Assembly (NCBI GenBank): GCA_003543035.1
Contig: DPJL01000333.1
Coordinates: 2,184 to 13,771 of the forward strand
Source: Micromonosporaceae bacterium
GTDB lineage: Bacteria; Actinomycetota; Actinomycetes; Mycobacteriales; Micromonosporaceae
Direction of reading: 5' to 3'
DNA: 11,588 nt
Below the pieces are notes generated by a model. The model did not search any database. It was not told the DNA's origin and saw only the letters and a list, made by a program, of their open reading frames with translations. Position numbers and translations under genes: made by a program. Shown here in pieces: positions 5,707 through 11,588 of the stretch (positions within the stretch are counted from its first letter, which is position 1; the number at the start of each line of letters is the position of its first letter).

Positions 5707-6932
5707 CGGGACAGCTTAGCGAACAAAACAGACATATCTCTGGATCTGATGAGGAGCGCGGAGCCCGCCATCACCGCAGCGCAGAGCGCGAATGCCACCC
5801 CCAGACCGGCCTCGGCCGCGACCCAGGCGAAAGCCAATGCCCCGATAGCGCCACTGAGCTGCAACGACAGTGACTGCATGGAGATCAAGGTGGCTCGCTG
5901 CTGTGCCGCAACGCGCCCGTGCAGCATCGTGGAAATCGCCGGAACCGCCGCGCCGAGCCCAACAAAGATCACAGAGTAGGCCATCGCGGCAACGGCCACG
6001 CCGTTCAGTCCGGTTAGGACCGTTGTGGCGGCGAGCCCGGCCAGGGCAAGAGCCATCACGAGCAGACCGACGGCCGCACCCTTTGCGGAGCTGCCCGCCA
6101 TGCGCACCAGCCGCATGCTCAGGCCGTTGCCCAGGCTCCCGGCCGCAAAGCCAAGCGCCGCAACGATTGCGTAGGCGATGCCAGCGGTCTCGAATGCGCC
6201 GGTGAGCGTGGCAAGCCAGGCCGGAGTCAGCAGCTCGATCGTCGCCAGCGCCACTCCCGTCCCGCCGGCCACCAGCAGCACCCTGGCAATCACGCCATCC
6301 GAAAGAGCACCCATAGACACGCCCTGGAACACCGACCTGATGCGCGCACGGTGATGACGCGGCTCCGGCATGGCAACCAGGACCATGGTGAGGCGCACCG
6401 CTTCCACGCCGGCGGCGATGAAGATTGGTACGGCCAGGGGCACCGGCACTCGGCCCACGAGAACGAGTGGCATCAGTCCGCCCGCGAGGGTGCCGATGGT
6501 CAGAGCAATCGATCCGGCCATCGATCCGCGAGCGAGCCCCGGCCCGAGGTCGGCGTCGGGTCCTTCGAGTGTGTGCACTGTGTCGACATACCAAGCTTCA
6601 GCCGGCCCGGTGCTCAGAGCGCGTGAGGCGCCACGCAACACGGCGGCGATCGCGAAGAGGAAGGTGGTCGTGGCGAGTCCAAACAGGACAAAGGACATCA
6701 TGCTGGCGATGGCCGAGGCGATCAGCACGGGCCGCCTGCCGAGCACATCGGCGAGTCCGCCGGTGGGCAGCTCGAGCAGCGCGACGACGACCGAGTAAAC
6801 CGTGCTCACGGCTGCGATGGTGGGCAGGCTCAGCCCGCGGTCGAGCATCAGCAACACCATCGGCGGGATGTAGAGCCCGGTCGGCAGCCAGGTCAGGAAG
6901 CTGATCGCGGCGTAGCGGCGCCGCGCGGTCAC
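5703..6932 (-). CDS. MFS transporter, probable drug or metabolite exporter
   Basis: A 409-residue polytopic membrane protein of the major facilitator superfamily, of normal length with about 12 hydrophobic segments. The loop 2-3 signature (motif A) is present as GGLADVLGRRP (residues 58-68), preceded by LELPTG, a pattern seen in proton-coupled efflux carriers. A second half begins near residue 215 after the cytoplasmic loop with EPRHHRARIR. The GTG start at 6932 overlaps the stop of the regulator gene (GTGA), and its own stop overlaps the next start in the same way. Pairing with an ArsR-like repressor suggests substrate-induced efflux. The substrate cannot be read from the sequence. Confidence 0.9.
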   Translation of the reverse strand: MTARRRYAAISFLTWLPTGLYIPPMVLLMLDRGLSLPTIAAVSTVYSVVVALLELPTGGLADVLGRRPVLIASAIASMMSFVLFGLATTTFLFAIAAVLRGASRALSTGPAEAWYVDTVHTLEGPDADLGPGLARGSMAGSIALTIGTLAGGLMPLVLVGRVPVPLAVPIFIAAGVEAVRLTMVLVAMPEPRHHRARIRSVFQGVSMGALSDGVIARVLLVAGGTGVALATIELLTPAWLATLTGAFETAGIAYAIVAALGFAAGSLGNGLSMRLVRMAGSSAKGAAVGLLVMALALAGLAATTVLTGLNGVAVAAMAYSVIFVGLGAAVPAISTMLHGRVAAQQRATLISMQSLSLQLSGAIGALAFAWVAAEAGLGVAFALCAAVMAGSALLIRSRDMSVLFAKLSR

Positions 6933-7486
6933 CGTGGGAGCCCGGCGACGACGATGGAGACCGGCCGGGCACCCTCGTCAAGAGCGTCCCGTTTGGACAG
7001 CCGGTCGAGATCGGCGTAGAACCTTTCCCACAGCTCATCCAGCGATCGGGCGGTGAGCTTGACCAGCAGGTCACCGATGCCTGAAGCCTCGACCCACTCG
7101 GGCGGCAGCCCGGCCAGGCCGGCTTCAAAACGCTGGACGCTTTCGGCGAGCGCCTCGACCTGACGCCGATGCATGAAGCTGACCACCTCGCGGCCCTCGA
7201 AACTGGCTGCCATCTCGGTGTTGCTCCACGAAGTGGTCTTGTGGATCGCCTGCCAGCGCCGGGCTCGATGATGACCGCCCGGATCGTCGGTCTCGGCCAC
7301 AAAGCCGGATTGGGCCAGCTTTCGCAGGTGATAGCTGGTCGAGCCGGTGTCGGTCTGGAACCGCTTGGCCAACTCGGTGGCCGTGGCCGGGCCGTGCTCC
7401 CGCAGCGCGGCGAGCAGCCGGACCCGCAGCGGATGAGCCACCGCTTTGAGCTCCTGGACGCCGCTGACCAGCTTGGTCTCCTTCAT
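6929..7486 (-). CDS. ArsR-like winged-helix transcriptional regulator
   Basis: A 185-residue regulator with an N-terminal winged helix-turn-helix (about 8-75). HPLRVRLLAALREHGPATA is the first helix pair, TELAKRF the second helix, and TGSTSYHLRKLAQSGFV the recognition helix and start of the wing. The C-terminal half (about 95-185) is a helical ligand or dimer region rather than the short tail of classical ArsR. There are no cysteines, so metal sensing of the ArsR/SmtB kind is unlikely; an organic effector is more plausible. It heads the operon with the MFS gene and probably represses it and itself through the dyads at 7497-7526. The ATG at 7486 has no Shine-Dalgarno sequence and sits where transcription should begin, which suggests a leaderless mRNA. 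Confidence 0.9.
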   Translation of the reverse strand: MKETKLVSGVQELKAVAHPLRVRLLAALREHGPATATELAKRFQTDTGSTSYHLRKLAQSGFVAETDDPGGHHRARRWQAIHKTTSWSNTEMAASFEGREVVSFMHRRQVEALAESVQRFEAGLAGLPPEWVEASGIGDLLVKLTARSLDELWERFYADLDRLSKRDALDEGARPVSIVVAGLPR

Positions 7487-7493
7487 GCCGGAG

Positions 7494-7523
7494 ACGATAG
7501 TTTATCCAGAACTATTTTTGCAA
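7494..7523 (-). promoter_or_regulatory. Candidate promoter of the regulator-MFS operon (leaderless)
   Basis: On the minus strand TTGCAA (7523-7518) is followed by an 18-base spacer and TATCGT (7499-7494). The start point expected from this -10 box falls on or next to the ATG at 7486, fitting the absence of a ribosome binding site. Leaderless starts are common in actinobacteria. Confidence 0.5.
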
Positions 7524-7526
7524 AAA
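7497..7526. promoter_or_regulatory. Two adjacent AT-rich dyads, candidate operator
   Basis: ATAGTT-TATCCAG-AACTAT (7497-7515) has perfect 6-bp arms with a 7-base spacer. It is followed directly by the perfect 12-bp palindrome TTTTTGCAAAAA (7515-7526). Together they cover the candidate -10, spacer and -35 of the minus-strand promoter, where a dimeric winged-helix repressor would block transcription. AT-rich DNA of this kind stands out in a GC-rich genome. Confidence 0.55.
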
Positions 7527-7554
7527 CTTTTCTGTATGGCGGTCGTCACACAAA

Positions 7555-7572
7555 AGGTGGCACTATCCACCT
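7555..7572 (+). promoter_or_regulatory. Hairpin covering the ribosome binding site of the sensor kinase
   Basis: AGGTGG (7555-7560), the only Shine-Dalgarno-like sequence before the kinase ATG, is perfectly complementary to CCACCT (7567-7572), which ends one base before the ATG. The 6-base loop is CACTAT. Folding would hide the ribosome binding site. The spacing from GGTGG to ATG, 13 bases, is longer than usual. The same dyad could instead be a protein-binding site. Confidence 0.5.
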
Positions 7573-7573
7573 C

Positions 7574-8746
7574 ATGCCCTCCGTACTCGCCGTCCTGGCG
7601 CTGGTCGGCGGCTTAGCCGCGGCCGTCTTCGCCGTGGTCAGGTTGCGTGGACACCGAGGCATCGCGACTCCAGCGCAGCGAGCGACTTACGACGTACTGC
7701 ACACGGCCGGCCTTGCCACCGAGCCGCTGCGCGCCGGCCTTGACCCGGCCACCGCCGCCAAAGCGGTCCGCCATCTGCGCACTCTGGTCGGGGCGACCGG
7801 GCTCGCGCTGCTGACCGGCGAGGAGGTGCTCGCCCTGGACGGGCGCGGCAACCACCACAGCGAACAGTTGATCGCCGCTGCCCGTAAGTCGGTGGAATCG
7901 GGGCGCTCCACCGTACTGGGCGCGGCTGAGCTGCCGTGCGATCGCGTGGACTGTGCCATCCGCGGAGCGGTGATCGCCCCACTGAACGGAGCCGATGCGG
8001 CCGTCGCCGCGATCGCCGACCAGTCACCCGCACCGGGGCTCGTCCAGGCGACGCTGGAGACCGCGCGCTGGGTCAGCACCCAACTTGCCTTGCACGAGCT
8101 GGATTCCTCCCGGGCACGGCTGGCACAGGCCGAGTTGCGAGCGCTTCGGGCGCAGATCAGCCCGCATTTCATCTACAACGCGTTGGGAGCCATCGCATCC
8201 TTCGTGCGCACCGATCCCGAGCGGGCACGTGAGCTCATCCTCGAATTCGCGGAGTTCACCCGGTACTCGTTCCGCTCCCACGGCGAGTTCACCACCCTGG
8301 CCGAGGAGCTCCGCTCTATCGACCGCTATCTCACCCTCGAGCGAGCGCGGTTCGGCGAGCGATTGAAGGTGCGACTGCGCATCGCACCCGAGGTGTTGCC
8401 GGTGGTGCTGCCGTTCCTCAGCGTGCAACCGTTGGTGGAGAACGCCGTTCGGCACGGGCTCTCCCGTAAGCCCGGCGTCGGCACAGTCAGCATCGAAGCC
8501 ACGGATGCCGGAGCAGAGTGCATCATTACCGTGGAAGATGATGGTGTGGGCATGGATCCGGCGGTTCTTCTTGCTTCGACACCGGTGGAAAAGGACGGAC
8601 AACACGTTGGTCTGTCCAATGTCGACGATCGACTGCGAGCGGTGTTCGGCGACGGATCCGGTCTGGTGGTGGAAACGGCTCCCGACGCGGGTACGAAGGT
8701 GAGCATGCGAGTGCCCAAATTCCACCCACAGGTGCGTGCCTCATGA
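7574..8746 (+). CDS. LytS/YehU-type sensor histidine kinase
   Basis: A 390-residue sensor kinase. One membrane helix (about 3-22) is followed by a cytoplasmic region of about 140 residues that looks GAF-like but is not clearly assignable. The His_kinase domain follows with the phosphorylated histidine in QISPHFIYNAL (H198), then the ATPase domain with LVENAVRHGL (N290) and EDDGVGM (D323). With almost no periplasmic part, the signal is probably read inside the cell or within the membrane. The ATG at 7574 is chosen because the upstream frame (to 7169) lies over the divergent regulator gene and has no family similarity. It is paired with the LytTR regulator 64 bases downstream. Related pairs in E. 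coli (BtsS/BtsR, PyrS/PyrR) respond to pyruvate. Codon 14 is TTA. Confidence 0.93.
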   Translation: MPSVLAVLALVGGLAAAVFAVVRLRGHRGIATPAQRATYDVLHTAGLATEPLRAGLDPATAAKAVRHLRTLVGATGLALLTGEEVLALDGRGNHHSEQLIAAARKSVESGRSTVLGAAELPCDRVDCAIRGAVIAPLNGADAAVAAIADQSPAPGLVQATLETARWVSTQLALHELDSSRARLAQAELRALRAQISPHFIYNALGAIASFVRTDPERARELILEFAEFTRYSFRSHGEFTTLAEELRSIDRYLTLERARFGERLKVRLRIAPEVLPVVLPFLSVQPLVENAVRHGLSRKPGVGTVSIEATDAGAECIITVEDDGVGMDPAVLLASTPVEKDGQHVGLSNVDDRLRAVFGDGSGLVVETAPDAGTKVSMRVPKFHPQVRAS

Positions 8747-8815
8747 GGCACACACATGAGCATGCGAGTGCCGAAATTCCACGCTCCGCCGACAATATGG
8801 TGCGTGCGTCATGAG
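8700..8815 (+). repeat. Partial duplication of the kinase 3' end in the kinase-regulator gap
   Basis: TGAGCATGCGAGTGCC...TTCCAC at 8700-8725 recurs at 8757-8782 with 25 of 26 bases identical. GGTGCGTGCCTCATGAG at 8731-8747 recurs at 8799-8815 with 16 of 17 identical. The first copy encodes the kinase C-terminus and stop; the second ends on the response-regulator start codon. The two parts differ in offset by 11 bases, so the second copy gained or the first lost a few bases. Confidence 0.85.
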
Positions 8816-9545
8816 AATCCTCGCTGTTGACGACGAGGCTCCGGCGCTGGACGAGCTGGCCTATCTGTTGCGCGCCGACCCGCGCGTGACCAAGGTTTAC
8901 ACCGCAGGCGACGCCACCGAGGCGCTGCGTGCCTTACGGGACACCAATGTTGACGCCGTCTTCCTCGACATCCGCATGCCGGGTCTGGACGGCATGGAGC
9001 TCGCCCGGGTGTTGCGAAGGTTCTCCCGGCCACCGGCGATCGTCTTCGTTACCGCCTACGACAACGCGGCGGCCGATGCCTTCGACCTCGGAGCGGTTGA
9101 CTACGTGCGTAAGCCGATCCAGGCGTCGCGTCTGGCGGAAGCTTTGCGACGGGTGGCTGCGACGCTCGCGGTACCGGCAGAGGCGCGACACGAGGAAGAA
9201 GACCACGCTATCCCTGTCGAGCTTGCCGGCACCACCAAAATGCTGGCAAGGTCGGCTGTACGTTGGGTGGAGGCACAGGGGGATTACGCTCGCCTGCACA
9301 CCGCGGATGGCTCGCATCTGGTTCGAGTGCCGCTCGCGACCCTCGCCGAACGTTGGTCCGACAGCGGATTCGTGCGCATCCACCGATCCTATCTCGTCCA
9401 ATTGCGACTGATCGACGAACTGCGGATGGTGAACTCCGGCTACGTCGTGGTGGTGGACGGGACAGAGCTTCCGGTCTCCCGCAGGCACACCCGTGACCTC
9501 AAAGACCGCCTTGTCAGAGCGGCCAAACAGGACTGGACGAGATGA
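8811..9545 (+). CDS. LytTR-family response regulator
   Basis: A 244-residue two-component regulator. The receiver domain (1-118) has acidic residues D7 and D8, phosphoacceptor D53 in VFLDIRMPGLDG, T81 in VTAYD and K101 in VRKPIQ, so it looks fully active. A short charged linker precedes a LytTR DNA-binding domain (about 150-240) with VRWVEAQGDYARLHT, FVRIHRSYLV and LPVSRRHTRDLK, which are typical of the family. The cognate kinase is upstream. Its stop overlaps the ATG of the DUF485 gene (ATGA), so regulator and transporter genes share a transcript. No convincing Shine-Dalgarno lies before its ATG, which sits on the second copy of the duplicated kinase end. Codon 42 is TTA. Confidence 0.95.
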   Translation: MRILAVDDEAPALDELAYLLRADPRVTKVYTAGDATEALRALRDTNVDAVFLDIRMPGLDGMELARVLRRFSRPPAIVFVTAYDNAAADAFDLGAVDYVRKPIQASRLAEALRRVAATLAVPAEARHEEEDHAIPVELAGTTKMLARSAVRWVEAQGDYARLHTADGSHLVRVPLATLAERWSDSGFVRIHRSYLVQLRLIDELRMVNSGYVVVVDGTELPVSRRHTRDLKDRLVRAAKQDWTR

Positions 9546-9901
9546 CGACGCCGCCCCGCACCAGGATCGTCCTCGGTGAGATCGCCCGGACCCGAGCCGT
9601 TACACAGGAGTTGACCGAGCAGACCCAGGTGGGCGAGGCGCTCCTAAAAGGACTGATGCGCGCCCAGTTGGCGCTCGCATTGCGGCTCGCGGTCGTGGTG
9701 CTGGTGGGGTTGGGCGGGCTGCCACTGCTCTTCCATCTCGCTCCGCCGATCAGTGATGTCACCGTGTGGGGCGTGAACCTGCCGTGGCTCTTACTCGGGG
9801 TGGCGGCCTATCCTTTCCTGTTCCTGGTGGGCCTCGCCTATGTGCGGCTCGCCGAACAGAACGAGCGCGATTTCACCTCCCTGGTGAAGCGAGACCGTTG
9901 A
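9542..9901 (+). CDS. DUF485 family membrane protein, partner of the symporter
   Basis: A 119-residue protein with a soluble N-terminal stretch (1-40), two membrane helices (about 42-65 and 78-102) and a short charged tail with AEQNERDF. Its size, two-helix layout and position directly before an acetate-type symporter match DUF485 proteins such as YjcH, encoded with ActP in E. coli, and the protein encoded next to MctC in corynebacteria. Its role is unproven; a stabilising or accessory subunit is likely. The start overlaps the regulator stop (ATGA), and its TGA shares one base with the symporter ATG (TGATG). Codon 84 is TTA. Confidence 0.88.
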   Translation: MTTPPRTRIVLGEIARTRAVTQELTEQTQVGEALLKGLMRAQLALALRLAVVVLVGLGGLPLLFHLAPPISDVTVWGVNLPWLLLGVAAYPFLFLVGLAYVRLAEQNERDFTSLVKRDR

Positions 9902-11529
9902 TGCACAGCCCCTATACGATTCCCGCGCTCATCGTGGTCATCCTCGCGACGGTAATCATTGGTGCGTATGGGCTTCGGCTGGCGCGCACCACTTCCGACT
10001 TCCTGGTCGCCTCGCGCACGGTCAGCCCCCGATGGAACGCGGCGGCGATCGGCGGGGAGTACCTGTCAGCGGCGTCTTTCCTTGGTGTGGCAGGACTTGT
10101 CCTCAAGTATGGCGTCGACGTGCTCTGGTATCCGGTGGGCTTTGCCGCCGGGTACCTGGCCCTACTGCTCTTCGTTGCGGCACCTTTGCGCCGCTCGGGG
10201 GCATTCACCCTGCCCGATTTCTGCGAGCTGCGGCTGCGATCCCGCCGCCTGCGCAAGCTGGCGACCGCGTTCGTTGTTTTTATCGGGTGGCTTTATCTGG
10301 TACCACAAATGCAGGGTGCGGGATTGACTTTGACCACTGTCACCGGTGGCTCATATGTGCTCGGTGTGCTGCTGATCGGTGTGGTGGTCACGGCGAGCGT
10401 GGCGCTCGGCGGGATGCGGTCGATCACCTTCGTGCAGGCTTTCCAATACTGGCTCAAGCTCACCGCGCTCGCCGTGCCGATTCTCTTCCTGGCACTGCAT
10501 TGGCAGGCCGACGGGCGCAGGCCGATCACGCCGGCGGACGGGCTGACCTTTCCGCAGCAGACGACTGTCGTGATTGAACAGCCCGCGACGTTGACCTTCG
10601 ACGATGGCAGGAAGGTCGACGTGCGAGCGGGCGAGCAGCTCGTCTTCCCGGCCGGTGCTGAGGTGCCGGAGGTTTCGACCGCCAAAGCCAACGATGGTCT
10701 TGACTGGCTGCTCCCGGGCGACCAAGGGATGTTCGCGACCTATTCCCTTATCCTGGCAACCTTCTTGGGCACTATGGGCTTGCCGCATGTGCTCGTGCGC
10801 TTCTACACCAACCCGGATGGCTCGGCCGCTCGCCGGACGACTCTCGTGGTGCTCGCATTGGTGGGCATGTTCTATTTGTTCCCAACCCTTTACGGCGTCC
10901 TGGGCCGGGTCTATACGCCCCAGTTGCTGATGACCGGGCGGACGGATGCCGTGGTGCTGATGTTGCCGGGTGCGGCTCTGGGCGGGGGTCTGCTCGGGCA
11001 GCTCCTCGCCGCGCTCGTCGCCGCCGGCGCTTTCGCGGCCTTCCTCTCCTCCTCTTCCGGCCTGTTGACCAGCGTCGCGGGCGTTCTGTCCACCGACGTA
11101 CTCGGCAAGGGCTCGGTTCGCGACTTCCGCATCTCGGCCGTGGTGGGCGGCGTCATCCCGATGATCCTCGCCTTCAACGTCTCCGGGTTGGATGTCTCGC
11201 AGGTGGTCGGGCTGGCATTTGCCGTTGCGGCATCTAGCTTCTGCCCGCTGCTCGTGCTCGGGATCTGGTGGCGTGGGCTGACCGACGTCGGCGCGGCGGC
11301 CGGAATCATCGCCGGTGGCGGAGCCGCAATCGGAGCAGTGCTAATGACCGTCCTCGGGCCACCTCTGCAAGGATGGCTCAGTGTCCTAATAGGACAACCT
11401 GCGGCGTGGACGGTGCCTCTCGCCTTCACCGTGATGGTGCTGGTCTCGCTCGCGACGCGGGATCGGCTGCCCAGCAGCGTGGGCTCGACCATGCTCCGGC
11501 TGCATGCCCCCGACGCCCTCCGCCTCTAG
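9901..11529 (+). CDS. Sodium:solute symporter, acetate/monocarboxylate type (ActP/MctC-like)
   Basis: A 542-residue SSS-family membrane transporter with about 13 hydrophobic segments, probably importing a short carboxylate such as acetate, propionate or pyruvate with a cation. GGEYLSAASFLG (51-62) is the conserved second-helix region of the family. FLSSSSGLLTSVAGVLS (381-397) carries the serine-rich helix expected at the second sodium site. LGTMGLPHVLVRFYTNPD is typical of ActP-like members. A hydrophilic, strand-rich insert (about 200-277) lies between two membrane helices, so it forms a sizeable loop, likely outside. The start is ATG 9901, one base into the DUF485 stop; an upstream frame to 9766 is only overlap with that gene. 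No TTA codon was noticed in this gene, unlike the three before it. It is the last gene of the operon, followed after 20 bases by the dispersed repeat. Confidence 0.92.
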   Translation: MHSPYTIPALIVVILATVIIGAYGLRLARTTSDFLVASRTVSPRWNAAAIGGEYLSAASFLGVAGLVLKYGVDVLWYPVGFAAGYLALLLFVAAPLRRSGAFTLPDFCELRLRSRRLRKLATAFVVFIGWLYLVPQMQGAGLTLTTVTGGSYVLGVLLIGVVVTASVALGGMRSITFVQAFQYWLKLTALAVPILFLALHWQADGRRPITPADGLTFPQQTTVVIEQPATLTFDDGRKVDVRAGEQLVFPAGAEVPEVSTAKANDGLDWLLPGDQGMFATYSLILATFLGTMGLPHVLVRFYTNPDGSAARRTTLVVLALVGMFYLFPTLYGVLGRVYTPQLLMTGRTDAVVLMLPGAALGGGLLGQLLAALVAAGAFAAFLSSSSGLLTSVAGVLSTDVLGKGSVRDFRISAVVGGVIPMILAFNVSGLDVSQVVGLAFAVAASSFCPLLVLGIWWRGLTDVGAAAGIIAGGGAAIGAVLMTVLGPPLQGWLSVLIGQPAAWTVPLAFTVMVLVSLATRDRLPSSVGSTMLRLHAPDALRL

Positions 11530-11549
11530 CCACCTCGCGCCCACTGCGC

Positions 11550-11588
11550 GTTGATCATGAACTTAAGTTCCTGATGGACGGCGTGTCG
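11550..11588 (+). repeat. Dispersed intergenic repeat, second copy cut by window edge
   Basis: GTTGATCATGAACTTAAG and the following bases up to GACGGCGTGTCG match the reverse strand of 2033-2071 at 35 of 39 positions. As at the other copy, it lies just after a stop codon (20 bases after the symporter stop) and reads in the same direction as the gene. The rest is beyond the window. Confidence 0.8.

Noticed and set aside
7510..7533. AACTATTTT and AACTTTTCT as a LytTR direct-repeat binding site
   Set aside because: The two copies match poorly, their spacing of 15 bases differs from the roughly 21-base spacing usual for LytTR sites, and the stretch is better described by the two dyads.
7169..7573. 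An upstream extension of the sensor kinase frame
   Set aside because: It lies over the divergent ArsR-like gene and its promoter and encodes no recognisable domain.
8756..8830. A 24-codon frame (MSMRVPKFHAPP...) between kinase and regulator
   Set aside because: It is explained by the duplicated kinase tail and has no ribosome binding site of its own. A leader-peptide role cannot be excluded but has no support.
9766..9900. A symporter start at 9766
   Set aside because: The added residues are the DUF485 gene read in another frame; ATG 9901 gives the normal family N-terminus.

Overview
The window comes from a high-GC actinomycete. Evidence: GC-rich third codon positions, GTG starts, several 4-base ATGA/GTGA gene overlaps, a secreted GH74-CBM2 polysaccharidase with a Pro/Ser/Thr linker, and a LytS/LytTR - DUF485 - acetate-type symporter operon of the kind common in actinobacteria. 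A dispersed intergenic repeat beginning GTTGATCATGAACTTAAG (at 2033-2071 and 11550-11588) reminds me of repeats in Micromonosporaceae genomes; that family assignment is recollection, not a search result.

Layout. (1) 1-69, minus: tRNA-Glu(UUC), its last acceptor bases lost at the window edge, with a candidate promoter and a hairpin upstream. (2) 178-1925, minus: an isoprenoid pair in which a compact CrtI-like FAD oxidoreductase overlaps the type 1 IPP isomerase gene by 4 bases. (3) 2067-4688, minus: a secreted xyloglucanase; its stop codon lies inside the dispersed repeat, a strong hairpin follows, and a CebR-like operator lies 51 bases before its start. (4) 4831-5391, plus: an unassigned four-helix membrane protein, followed by a nested inverted repeat between convergent genes. 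(5) 5500-7486, minus: a three-gene operon (ArsR-like regulator, MFS exporter, small conserved protein) joined by GTGA overlaps. (6) 7574-11529, plus: sensor kinase, LytTR regulator, DUF485 protein and sodium:solute symporter, the last three overlapping. The 7487-7573 gap between (5) and (6) is a divergent control region with AT-rich dyads and a hairpin that can mask the kinase ribosome binding site.

How the genes work together. The xyloglucanase would cut plant xyloglucan outside the cell, with control plausibly by a cello-oligosaccharide-responsive LacI-type repressor. The two-component system probably controls its own co-transcribed carboxylate uptake system (acetate, propionate or pyruvate type). 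The CrtI-like/Idi pair belongs to isoprenoid or carotenoid supply. The ArsR-like/MFS operon looks like a self-regulated efflux unit. No stretch above about 150 bases lacks a gene. I see no CRISPR array, transposase, integrase, rRNA or origin, and no clear new defence or biosynthetic system; the most interesting signals are regulatory and repeat structures.
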